A DNA stretch of 6,552 bases from Candidatus Woesearchaeota archaeon CG11_big_fil_rev_8_21_14_0_20_43_8 (GCA_002762705.1 PCVE01000010.1:1-6552); one strand, 5' to 3'. Shown: positions 1-6,336, counted from the stretch's first letter. Numbers and translations are program-made. The notes: generated by a model not told the origin, from the letters alone.

Positions 1-885
1 ACCCATCAAAGGACTTGATGCAAGATGGATATGCCGTATCGCACATGCGAGATGATGGTCTATCACAGAGACCCCTTTCTTGCTAGCGATTGACTTATAA
101 TATTGCGAGAAGATGATCTGATTCTGATATTGATGGAGCTTTTCTATCATCTCTGTGCTTTTCTTGAAGAAAGATCCCTCAAACAAAGTAAATATCTTAT
201 ACAGCGGTTCTGCGAAGGAACTTTTGGCTATTTTATTGCTACTAATTTCAATATACTTGTTTAGATGATAAAGTTCTCTCGAACAGTGACTTAGCTTGCT
301 CAAAAGACTAGAATAGAACTGGCCACTTGCAGTATATCTGCCATCTGTCGCAACCACCCTTAGGCAAAAATTCTCATATTTCTCGATCTTTATACCAAGG
401 TGGTTATAATCGCTAAAATCTTTCTTTCCATCTAACCGCTGGACAGTATCCGTAATCATTGTGGAGATACAGAAGATCATCTTTTTCAGTATCATCTGGA
501 ACTGGTCAATATCAGGTTCATTGATGCTCTCGATGCGACAGGTATTATTACTAGTCCTTGTCACTTCAAGACCCATTATATTCTCAGAAACAACTGTGCA
601 GATTATATTGTACTGATTGTCTTCTTTGAAGTCAACATTTATACAGCTATGACCACATCGATAAGAATTGATAATAGCGATTCTTATCGCAGATTCTGTG
701 CTTGAAGAGAAACTAAGAGCACTGGTCTTTGCATCTTCTTTTTCATGATACGCCGCCTGCAAGAACTGCCCACAGTCTCTCAGATCAAGTATATCACCTT
801 TTTTAAGGCTGTGCCTCTGGCAGAATTCCTTAGGTATAGAAACCATCAGAGTACAAGGGCCCTGCTGCACAATCTTTCGCCGCAT
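1..885 (-). CDS. PhoU-like phosphate regulator with N-terminal AbrB domain (partial, 3' end outside window)
   Basis: The leftward frame is open for 295 codons, from ATG at 885 to the window edge, with no stop. Residues 2-45 form a SpoVT/AbrB-type DNA-binding domain (RKIVQQG, then VSIPKEF, then LKKGDIL). Residues 64-85 (SAIRIAIINSYRCGHSCI) and 103-120 (IMGLEVTR, then CRIES) match the linker typical of archaeal AbrB-PhoU fusions. From about 125 it is helical and PhoU-like, including IEKYENFCLRVV at 167-178. Relatives, as I recall, run to roughly 320-340 residues, so a short tail is probably missing. Family knowledge: PhoU proteins are cytoplasmic and adjust phosphate uptake and signalling; the AbrB part suggests direct DNA binding. 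It is divergent from a PstS-like gene and a histidine kinase, which supports a phosphate role. The second PhoU repeat looks degenerate: LSKLSHCSREL at 195-205 lacks the acidic residues expected in an ExxxD metal motif. It also has 11 cysteines. The start is supported by a TATA box 24 bases upstream, with no other in-frame ATG nearby. Confidence 0.85.
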   Translation of the reverse strand, partial: MRRKIVQQGPCTLMVSIPKEFCQRHSLKKGDILDLRDCGQFLQAAYHEKEDAKTSALSFSSSTESAIRIAIINSYRCGHSCINVDFKEDNQYNIICTVVSENIMGLEVTRTSNNTCRIESINEPDIDQFQMILKKMIFCISTMITDTVQRLDGKKDFSDYNHLGIKIEKYENFCLRVVATDGRYTASGQFYSSLLSKLSHCSRELYHLNKYIEISSNKIAKSSFAEPLYKIFTLFEGSFFKKSTEMIEKLHQYQNQIIFSQYYKSIASKKGVSVIDHHLACAIRHIHLASSPLMG

Positions 886-902
886 ATTGGCAAGATAATA
901 AG

Positions 903-921
903 TTAATATATAAGTATTTCG
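903..921 (-). promoter_or_regulatory. BRE/TATA promoter of the PhoU-like gene
   Basis: Read on the minus strand this is CGAAATACTTATATATTAA. CGAAAT resembles an archaeal BRE and CTTATATA a TATA box. The box is centred about 24 bases before the ATG at 885, so transcription should begin at or next to the start codon. No Shine-Dalgarno sequence is present, in keeping with a leaderless mRNA. Confidence 0.6.
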
Positions 922-932
922 ATTTATTCGAA
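918..932. repeat. Inverted repeat TTCGA-N5-TCGAA, candidate operator
   Basis: Perfect 5-base arms (918-922 and 928-932) flank a 5-base spacer. The right arm is also part of the 8-base palindrome ATTCGAAT (926-933). The repeat touches the BRE of the leftward PhoU-like gene, where a bound protein would block TFB. The AbrB domain of that gene product is one possible ligand (inference). Confidence 0.4.
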
Positions 933-941
933 TATCAGACT

Positions 942-974
942 TATATATATATATATAGATAATGATAACATTAT
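942..974. repeat. (TA)8 tract and adjacent inverted repeat ATAATG-N4-CATTAT
   Basis: Eight TA units occupy 942-957. They are followed at once by perfect 6-base arms (959-964 and 969-974) around ATAA. On the plus strand the TA tract could act as a TATA box, with transcription starting at about 970-980 and an untranslated leader of about 200 bases before the PstS-like gene. The inverted repeat would then lie on the start site. This is positional inference; long TA tracts also occur by chance in AT-rich DNA. Confidence 0.35.
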
Positions 975-1044
975 GTTTGGATCATAAAAATTTGGTAACA
1001 AGCAGGCTGAGACATCAAAAACAAGTATTAGAGATGGTATAAAC

Positions 1045-1068
1045 ACCTAAATGACTAATTCTTTAGGT
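1045..1068. repeat. Stem-loop/inverted repeat ACCTAAA-N10-TTTAGGT
   Basis: Perfect 7-base arms (1045-1051 and 1062-1068) flank a 10-base loop. The loop sequence TGACTAATT recurs nearly unchanged just downstream as TGACTCATT (1071-1079). It could be a DNA operator or, if the leader is transcribed, an RNA hairpin. No T-run follows on the plus strand, so it does not look like a terminator. The rest of the 975-1140 stretch holds no gene that I can recognise; 1100-1130 is unusually C-rich. Confidence 0.3.
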
Positions 1069-1132
1069 TCTGACTCATTGCCCCACAAAGACCAAAACAG
1101 CCTCCCCCCTGCGGAGATAACCCCTCACTCCT

Positions 1133-1176
1133 AGTATAAGAAAAAAAAGGCAAAAAAAAGGCAATTAATATTGTAT
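1133..1176 (+). promoter_or_regulatory. Candidate proximal promoter of the PstS-like/kinase operon, with an 11-base tandem repeat
   Basis: Two weak TATA-like elements lie here: AGTATAAG (1133-1140) and TTAATATT (1165-1172). The second is centred about 23 bases before an ATG at 1191, a leaderless spacing. Between them is a perfect tandem duplication of AAAAAAAAGGC (1141-1151 and 1152-1162). Its A-tracts could bend DNA or act as a BRE-like purine element. No Shine-Dalgarno sequence precedes either the GTG at 1181 or the ATG at 1191. Confidence 0.3.
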
Positions 1177-1180
1177 CTAT

Positions 1181-2035
1181 GTGAACCCATATGAAAAGAA
1201 CATATTTATTGAGATTCTATGTACCGTATTATTTGCATTGGCCAATTGTAGACAAACCAACGAGACAGACACACAAAAAGAAACAAAGCAAGAGATCACA
1301 ATATCTGGTTCAGGATCTGGTGTCATCATCATGAAAATGTTGGAACCTGATTTTGAAAATGAGTATACATCGATCGACCTTATATTTCTTCCTAGTTCTG
1401 GGACAAAAAAAGGCCTGGAGACAATCGCAGAAGGATTGGTGGATCTGATCATGAGCGCAAGGGACATGGATGATACAGAAAAGACACAATATCCAAATCT
1501 GATCCAGAAGACCTTGTTCAAAGATGCCATGGTGCTTGCAGTGAATAAGAATGTGGATATCATTGACCTGACTAAAGAACAGATCAAAAAGATACATACA
1601 GGAGAGATCACTGATTGGAATGAGACCGGAAACACAAGTGGCAGAATAATTGTATTAGATCGTGAAGAGCATGAATCAAGCAAGATACTGTTAAGAGAAT
1701 ATATCATAGGTGATTCTAACGTCACAGAAGATGCGATAATGATGCTCTCTCCAGATGCGATGGACCAAAGCATAGAGACCACGAGATATTCGATTGGACA
1801 GACTTCGCTTGGTGCAATATCATATAAAAATCTTACAATAAAACCACTAAGCATCGATGGCATCAAACCTTCTTTGCAGACATTAGATGATGGATCATAT
1901 CCGATGGTACGTAATTACGGGATCATCTATAAAAAAGAATCAGAGTCAACGATCATGCCATTATTGATTTTCTTGGCAAGCGACGAGATACAGGCCAGAT
2001 TAAGGCGATATCAGATGGTAAGGGTAAATCAATGA
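1181..2035 (+). CDS. PstS-like phosphate-type solute-binding protein (lipoprotein or secreted)
   Basis: This 284-residue protein belongs to the PstS / PBP-like periplasmic binding family, which captures phosphate outside the membrane. A hydrophobic segment (about 8-21) ends in ALANC. C23 could be a lipid-anchor cysteine, although N at -1 is unusual, or ALA could be a signal peptidase I site. Family-like motifs occur in order: ISGSGSG (41-47), PSSGTKKGLE (71-80), VDLIMSARDM (87-96, D88 at the usual ligand position), IHTGEITDWNE (138-148, close to the PstS I-x-x-GxIxxW motif), LDREEHESS (159-167, equivalent to the RxxxSGT anion loop) and SIDGIKPSL (224-232), ending with YPMVRNYGIIY (240-250). 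The length is normal for the family. The GTG start is the only in-frame choice, since a stop lies at 1166-1168, but an ATG ten bases downstream in another frame is suspicious (see findings). The gene overlaps the kinase gene by 4 bases, and no Pst permease or ATPase accompanies it. The ligand could be another oxyanion. Confidence 0.82.
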   Translation: MNPYEKNIFIEILCTVLFALANCRQTNETDTQKETKQEITISGSGSGVIIMKMLEPDFENEYTSIDLIFLPSSGTKKGLETIAEGLVDLIMSARDMDDTEKTQYPNLIQKTLFKDAMVLAVNKNVDIIDLTKEQIKKIHTGEITDWNETGNTSGRIIVLDREEHESSKILLREYIIGDSNVTEDAIMMLSPDAMDQSIETTRYSIGQTSLGAISYKNLTIKPLSIDGIKPSLQTLDDGSYPMVRNYGIIYKKESESTIMPLLIFLASDEIQARLRRYQMVRVNQ

Positions 2036-3534
2036 TGAAATTCAAGAAGATATCACATAAAATATTTTTTTTCAATTCTATCCCCTTGTTTCTATTCAGC
2101 ATTATCCTCATATTCTCATTTATAAATATGAATAAAACATTCAGCACAATCCAAAATCTTCATGAGACAGAAAACCTCCATAATGACCTATTATTAAACA
2201 TAGAAGCCTTATTTAATTATATAAAAGAATTTATGATACTCTCAGAAAGACATAATGATGAATCATTCAGAGATAATTGGAATGGTTACTTCCTAAAGGC
2301 ATTTAAAATAACCAATGAACTGAAAACAAGAGATCTGCATAAGATATACGACTTGGAAAATCTCAATCAAATGATACATCAACTCTATGATATATCTGAA
2401 GAGCTTATAACAAAGTACAATATACAATTGGCCAACCAGAATCTGACTGATGGATTCTATAAGCTGCGTGAGCTTGATTTTATAAATCTGGTACAAATCC
2501 AGTCAGAGATGCATGAGATCAGCGAACATAACATAAATAAGACCCATGTATTGGTAGAAGATGCAAAATATAAGTCTGAAAAGAGCAAGATCATAAATAT
2601 TACATTATTATTTTTCATATTGATCATCTTCACAGTTGGTTCATTCTACATATCATCCACTATATCAAGACCGATAGTACAGATACAAGTTGCGGCAAAA
2701 CGCATGAGTGATGGTAAACTTAGCTGTGATATAGATATCGATACTGGAGATGAACTAGAATCACTTGGAAAAAGCTTCAATACAATGCAAAAGAATATCT
2801 CGAAAAGGACAAACCAATTACAAAAAGCGAATCATAATGTCAAGCAATTATTAGAGAATAATAAACAATTCATGAACCAAGTCGCGCATGACTTAAGGAC
2901 ACCATTGACACCAATACTTACATTGTTGCCCCTAATAAGGAAAAGAATGAGCAATAAATTCGACAAAAAGAAACTAAATGTTGTGTTGAACAATGCCAAT
3001 TACCTGCATGAGATAGTCAATGATACATTGAACATATCGAGGCTAGAATCCGGAAAGATTGACTTCAACTATGGAATATATGACATGAAGACCGTAGTAG
3101 ATGAGATCATAGACAATAATAAAGATATATTTGATAAAAAAAAGATAAAGATATCCAATTCAATCACACACGATCTTCCGCATGTCAGGATCGACAAACT
3201 CCGCATAAAGGAAGTATTGGAGAATCTTGTGATGAATTCCATGAAATTCATATATGATCATAAAAGGGAAATTCATTTTTATGCTGATGTAGATGAAAAA
3301 CATATGACAATAACAGTCAAGGATACTGGCACTGGCATCAGAAAGGAGCATCTCATGGCTGTATTCAATGAGTTTTACAAAGTGGATTCATCAAGACATG
3401 AGCATTCATCTGGATTAGGATTGACGATCTGCAAACGGATAATAAAGAAACATAGAGGAAAAATCTGGGCAGAGAGCGAAGGGCTTGGAAAGGGCACATC
3501 GATTCGATTCACAGTCCCGATAGCAAAACAGTAG
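2032..3534 (+). CDS. Membrane sensor histidine kinase (HAMP-HisKA-HATPase)
   Basis: The 500-residue kinase would autophosphorylate on histidine and pass the phosphate to a response regulator not found in this window. Order: membrane helix 1 at about 11-32, an extracytoplasmic and apparently all-helical region at 33-186 (no PAS or Cache pattern seen, more like a four-helix-bundle sensor), membrane helix 2 at 188-208, HAMP at about 209-262 (SRPIVQIQVAAKRM, then DELESLGKSFNTM), and a short coiled coil. HisKA follows with the phosphoacceptor H286 in VAHDLRTP. The ATPase domain has an N box ENLVMNS (397-403), G1 DTGTGI (431-436), F box FNEFYKVD (445-452), G2 GLGL (461-464) and a terminal KGTSIRFTVPI. 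All catalytic motifs look intact. ATG at 2032 overlaps the previous gene (ATGATG), and 2035 is an equally possible start; both imply translational coupling. The PstS-like neighbour suggests that the kinase senses phosphate or a related anion, directly or through the binding protein (inference). It looks more AT-rich than the protease gene. Confidence 0.93.
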   Translation: MMKFKKISHKIFFFNSIPLFLFSIILIFSFINMNKTFSTIQNLHETENLHNDLLLNIEALFNYIKEFMILSERHNDESFRDNWNGYFLKAFKITNELKTRDLHKIYDLENLNQMIHQLYDISEELITKYNIQLANQNLTDGFYKLRELDFINLVQIQSEMHEISEHNINKTHVLVEDAKYKSEKSKIINITLLFFILIIFTVGSFYISSTISRPIVQIQVAAKRMSDGKLSCDIDIDTGDELESLGKSFNTMQKNISKRTNQLQKANHNVKQLLENNKQFMNQVAHDLRTPLTPILTLLPLIRKRMSNKFDKKKLNVVLNNANYLHEIVNDTLNISRLESGKIDFNYGIYDMKTVVDEIIDNNKDIFDKKKIKISNSITHDLPHVRIDKLRIKEVLENLVMNSMKFIYDHKREIHFYADVDEKHMTITVKDTGTGIRKEHLMAVFNEFYKVDSSRHEHSSGLGLTICKRIIKKHRGKIWAESEGLGKGTSIRFTVPIAKQ

Positions 3535-3616
3535 ATTTGGATTAAATAAACTCAAAGAAACAACGATTAAGAGATAAAAAGTCTAATCTATTTTCGTCAC
3601 AGTTTATGACACATTT
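3535..3616. terminator. Convergent intergenic region, weak T-rich terminators on both strands
   Basis: The kinase and protease genes converge here. For the leftward gene, T5 lies opposite 3576-3580, followed by T-rich sequence down to about 3541. For the rightward gene only short T-runs (3591-3594 and 3602-3605) are visible. A small inverted repeat, GTCA-N7-TGAC, occupies 3596-3610. Archaeal termination often needs only T-rich tracts, so this is plausible but not strong. Confidence 0.3.
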
Positions 3617-5803
3617 TCATCCATAATAATAATCGACAACGATATCCACAGGGATATTCAGATCATCTATCACACGCATGCCTGTGCCAGAACCAGAGAT
3701 TCTCTTCCCATCAGAAGACATGTTCGCAGTTATATCATGGTTGAAACCTTCGCCATATCCAGACACCATACTCTGATCCTTTTGCTCATACAAGATTGGT
3801 GGTCCTGACTGCATCCCATCAAAGGGATCACAAGGGACTTTATACCAGCCAGCATAGGACTTGTAGTTCAAAAAATTTTTGGGGTCTTTTAGCGCATGTT
3901 CTCGCACATCATATGCGAGAGGATCGTCTTTTGAGACAACCATCCGTATCGGCGCCGAATCTTCATCATCGTATTTGATAAAATCAGAACCCCATGTGCT
4001 TGATGAATCTCTTTCCCAGATGAAACTGCAACCTCGACCATAATCGACAGAAGTCGAGGTCTCATATCGATAAGTGATCCGTTGATCTTTTAGGATGAAC
4101 CTATCTGCTTCGTCATCATAGATCAATGTATCTCTTGATATCATATAACCACGATCTGAGAACGATGCAAACGCGCTCTGCTCTTTTGAGATCACCTGAT
4201 CCGAGACTGATTTAGAGAATGAATGATCCCATTGATACATTGTGAACCCACTCCATTCTGGTTTGCATTTGCCTGATGTGTCGATCCTGAAATCAGTGTT
4301 TATGCTTGAATCCAGATCTGAATTCGAGACAATCAGATATATTTCATCGACCTTCTCAGGCGGCCTTGTCCTGCAGAACACAAGTTCTTCACGGTCAGAT
4401 ACATCTTCATAGAACCAGGTCTTGCCGATCCGGTATACAATCTGCACACCTATACCTGGATCGATGTTCTTGTTTGTTGTCGAAAGATCGAACTTGATCT
4501 TATCTATCGAAGAATGCAAGAAATAATGATTATAGATCATACCGCCAGCACCCATATTCACATTGACTGTCTTTTGATCATCTCCGACCAGAAGATTTGT
4601 ATCCATCAATGGTTGCTTGTCTGGGAATTTACCTGCATCAGAATAATATCTGAACGGATCATTATTGAGATTCCATAAGGCATATTCTTTTATCTCATCA
4701 TAGATCCCTTTTCGGTCTTTCAATGCCTGTTTCATGCCTTTGCTGCCAGCATCATCAAGCGCCGTCTTTACAGCAGTTCCTGTCTTCCCATCTTTCTGAT
4801 AGACATAGAACCACCAAAGATATGATGAATAATCCCTTCCCTGAGAATCATCTAAAAGATCACTCCCTAATGTCGAGAACATATAATCTGCATATACATG
4901 TTCAGTATCATGAGTAGGATATACAAATTCTTCTGCCCACACAGCGGTTGATTCCCACATCCATTTCTCGTTTGTGTATGACTTCAAGGGGATATATTCC
5001 TGGAAGCAATGGAACAATTCATGCGCGACTACGCTTTTTAGGACATTACCTTCATTTTTCTTATCGATAAGTATGACACATCTTGATGTTCCGTTAGACA
5101 TGCCAAACATCTCTTCGCCCATGTCTCCGCTAGCGCTTAGATCATGGATATATACCGCGACCCAATCTTTTGGCTCTTTCATACCAAGCAGCCGGTATTT
5201 TTCATATGCTTCATCAAGCGCTGTCTTCATAAGCGCGGCTTTCCCATTGAAAGCATCACCAAAATTGTTTGTAACGGTATACTTATCACCCGTCTTTGTC
5301 GGATTATCCATCGCAGTGACTCCTGGAACTATAGACAACCTCTCGAGTATAGACATTTTTTTCTGACCAAAATACCAATAGCTGCCTGGGTCATCTGGCA
5401 TCAGGATGAATGGTCTCAAGGCATCCTGCGCATCTGGCGACAGGGTGTCGAACTTCAGACGAAGATGCCTGAGAAGATAAGAATTATCATATCGTTTTGG
5501 TCTTTCACCCTTATATTTTGGATCCAGATTGTCATGGTCATAAGAGGCCTGGATGCTAAGCATCAGATATTGCTCTTCTGTGATCTTGTCCTTTTTATAG
5601 AGATCATCGATTATATCTAGAGAATCCTTCTTCGGCATCACGATCTGTTGCTGTTCTTTGACTGCAGCATCGTATTCTGCTTTTATGTCGCTTGATGATT
5701 CTGTTCCTGTGCTGTCATCAACTACGTTCCTTGGCCAGAATAACACTAACAGAAAGATAACTGCAGCGACGACACCGATGAGCCAGTAAGGTCTCTTCTT
5801 CAT
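3617..5803 (-). CDS. Membrane-anchored extracytoplasmic zinc metalloprotease (gluzincin type)
   Basis: This 728-residue protein begins with MKKR and one hydrophobic helix (about 7-23). The helix should anchor it in the membrane, with the rest outside. A linker rich in D, S, E and K follows to about 60, and then a helical region. The catalytic core is VVAHELFHCFQ (258-268): H261 and H265 as zinc ligands, E262 as general base. Exactly 18 residues later comes E284 in WMWESTAVWAEEFVYP (281-296), giving the HExxH-x18-E signature of gluzincins. The surrounding pattern HExxHxxQ, then W.E..A.W.E, then YSSYLWWFYVYQK (326-336), resembles secreted bacterial and archaeal metalloproteases rather than true M1 aminopeptidases; no GAMEN motif is seen. 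Residues from about 405 to 728 look beta-rich and match no family that I recognise. They contain several cysteines (C477, C513, C592, C658) and a twice-used YDDE (562-565, 611-614). The substrate is unknown. It is transcribed alone from a leaderless-type promoter. The protease call is firm; the exact family is not. Confidence 0.82.
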   Translation of the reverse strand: MKKRPYWLIGVVAAVIFLLVLFWPRNVVDDSTGTESSSDIKAEYDAAVKEQQQIVMPKKDSLDIIDDLYKKDKITEEQYLMLSIQASYDHDNLDPKYKGERPKRYDNSYLLRHLRLKFDTLSPDAQDALRPFILMPDDPGSYWYFGQKKMSILERLSIVPGVTAMDNPTKTGDKYTVTNNFGDAFNGKAALMKTALDEAYEKYRLLGMKEPKDWVAVYIHDLSASGDMGEEMFGMSNGTSRCVILIDKKNEGNVLKSVVAHELFHCFQEYIPLKSYTNEKWMWESTAVWAEEFVYPTHDTEHVYADYMFSTLGSDLLDDSQGRDYSSYLWWFYVYQKDGKTGTAVKTALDDAGSKGMKQALKDRKGIYDEIKEYALWNLNNDPFRYYSDAGKFPDKQPLMDTNLLVGDDQKTVNVNMGAGGMIYNHYFLHSSIDKIKFDLSTTNKNIDPGIGVQIVYRIGKTWFYEDVSDREELVFCRTRPPEKVDEIYLIVSNSDLDSSINTDFRIDTSGKCKPEWSGFTMYQWDHSFSKSVSDQVISKEQSAFASFSDRGYMISRDTLIYDDEADRFILKDQRITYRYETSTSVDYGRGCSFIWERDSSSTWGSDFIKYDDEDSAPIRMVVSKDDPLAYDVREHALKDPKNFLNYKSYAGWYKVPCDPFDGMQSGPPILYEQKDQSMVSGYGEGFNHDITANMSSDGKRISGSGTGMRVIDDLNIPVDIVVDYYYG

Positions 5804-5821
5804 AGATAAAAGATAAAATTG

Positions 5822-5840
5822 TTGGTTTATAAATATATAT
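5822..5840 (-). promoter_or_regulatory. TATA promoter of the metalloprotease gene
   Basis: On the minus strand the sequence reads ATATATATTTATAAACCAA. TTTATAAA (opposite 5826-5833) is centred about 27 bases before the ATG at 5803. Transcription should start at or very near the start codon, and no Shine-Dalgarno sequence is present in the short AT-rich stretch between (which contains TTTATCT twice), so a leaderless mRNA is likely. Confidence 0.6.
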
Positions 5841-5892
5841 GGTGACTCTGAAATTAAGATAAAGAATATGTCAACAGCCTAAAACGAGAATC

Positions 5893-5917
5893 TAATATAA
5901 AAAAATATAAGAAAAGA
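5893..5917 (-). terminator. T-rich terminator after the OB-fold gene
   Basis: Directly after the TAA stop (5918-5920), the minus strand reads ATCTTTTCTTATATTTTTTTA, with a run of seven T opposite 5899-5905. Such hairpin-free oligo-T tracts are typical archaeal termination signals. It separates this gene from the downstream protease gene, which has its own promoter. Confidence 0.5.
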
Positions 5918-6202
5918 TTACTTTTCTACCACTTCGAGAGTGCCAAATCGTCCGGATGATACCTGCATAGCGCCTTGATATACCTGTGACCATCCTTTTG
6001 TGATCTTGATCATGTCGCCTTCTTTCACTTTGTCGATATCATCGTTCCAAAGTGCCACAGTGACCTTGCCAGTGTCATCTTCGCCTGTAAGGTTGCATAC
6101 TTTCAGGGATCCTCCCCTGACTTCTCTTGGTTCTTCTTTAGCAGTCACTTTGAGAGTTATCTCATCGACTGCCCCCTTATCTGGTAGTTCTTTGACTTTC
6201 AT
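5918..6202 (-). CDS. Single OB-fold single-stranded nucleic-acid-binding protein (archaeal SSB/SOSS-B type)
   Basis: The 94-residue protein is a single OB fold of the RPA/SOSS-B class, which coats single-stranded DNA in replication and repair. Similar archaeal proteins may also bind RNA. The pattern follows the family through its whole length: ITLKVTAKEEPREV (15-28, strand 1), SLKVCNLTGEDDTGKVTVALWND (32-54, strands 2-3, with the hallmark DxTGxVxxxxW), VKEGDMIKITKG (59-70) and WSQVYQGAMQVSSGRFGTLEVV (71-92). W52, W71, Y75 and F86 are good candidates for base stacking. It lacks the flexible acidic tail found on bacterial and some crenarchaeal SSBs, so it may work as a minimal module or with partners. 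The start at 6202 is fixed by a good Shine-Dalgarno sequence. The gene has its own promoter candidate and is followed by a T-rich terminator, so it is probably monocistronic. Confidence 0.85.
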   Translation of the reverse strand: MKVKELPDKGAVDEITLKVTAKEEPREVRGGSLKVCNLTGEDDTGKVTVALWNDDIDKVKEGDMIKITKGWSQVYQGAMQVSSGRFGTLEVVEK

Positions 6203-6208
6203 TATATA

Positions 6209-6247
6209 CTCACCCTAGATATCGTCAAAACATCTGCTTTTTAAAGT
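6209..6247 (-). promoter_or_regulatory. TATA-like element and Shine-Dalgarno sequence of the OB-fold gene
   Basis: The minus strand has GGGTGAG (opposite 6209-6215), six bases before the ATG at 6202, a canonical archaeal ribosome site that decides the start. A TATA-like TTTAAAAA (opposite 6238-6245) would start transcription near 6217, just upstream of it. A second possible TATA, TTTATAAC, lies opposite 6282-6289 and would give a leader of about 60 bases. Nothing else was recognised between 6248 and 6336. Confidence 0.5.
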
Positions 6248-6336
6248 TTTTGATTTGTGCAGTATCTCCGAAGATAGATAGTTATAAATCGCTGTAATGC
6301 ACTCAAACACCCACGAAAGAGGCTCCTTGTCAAGAT

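Noticed and set aside
1081..1134. C-rich stretch that could form a G-quadruplex on the minus strand
   Set aside because: The G-runs are too unevenly spaced (two short clusters more than 15 bases apart) to form a standard four-run quadruplex.
975..1180. A tRNA, riboswitch or small RNA in the long divergent intergenic region
   Set aside because: No tRNA arms or T-loop consensus and no recognisable riboswitch core were seen. Only one 7-base stem-loop stands out.
1177..1866. A 229-codon open frame on the minus strand, antisense to the PstS-like gene
   Set aside because: It lies almost wholly opposite a gene with clear PstS family motifs. Its product, rich in S, M, I and F, resembles no known protein and reads as a mirror of the sense codons.
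3816..3826. The 11-mer CCCATCAAAGG shared with positions 2-12
   Set aside because: The match falls inside two unrelated coding regions and does not extend. It is best explained by chance.
4974..5620. Open frames of 130 and 158 codons on the plus strand
   Set aside because: They lie inside the protease gene on the opposite strand, overlap each other, and lack promoters, ribosome sites and recognisable motifs. The sense frame carries the full catalytic signature.
6000..6218. A 72-codon plus-strand frame opposite the OB-fold gene
   Set aside because: It is antisense to a protein with a family match over its whole length and has no start signals of its own.
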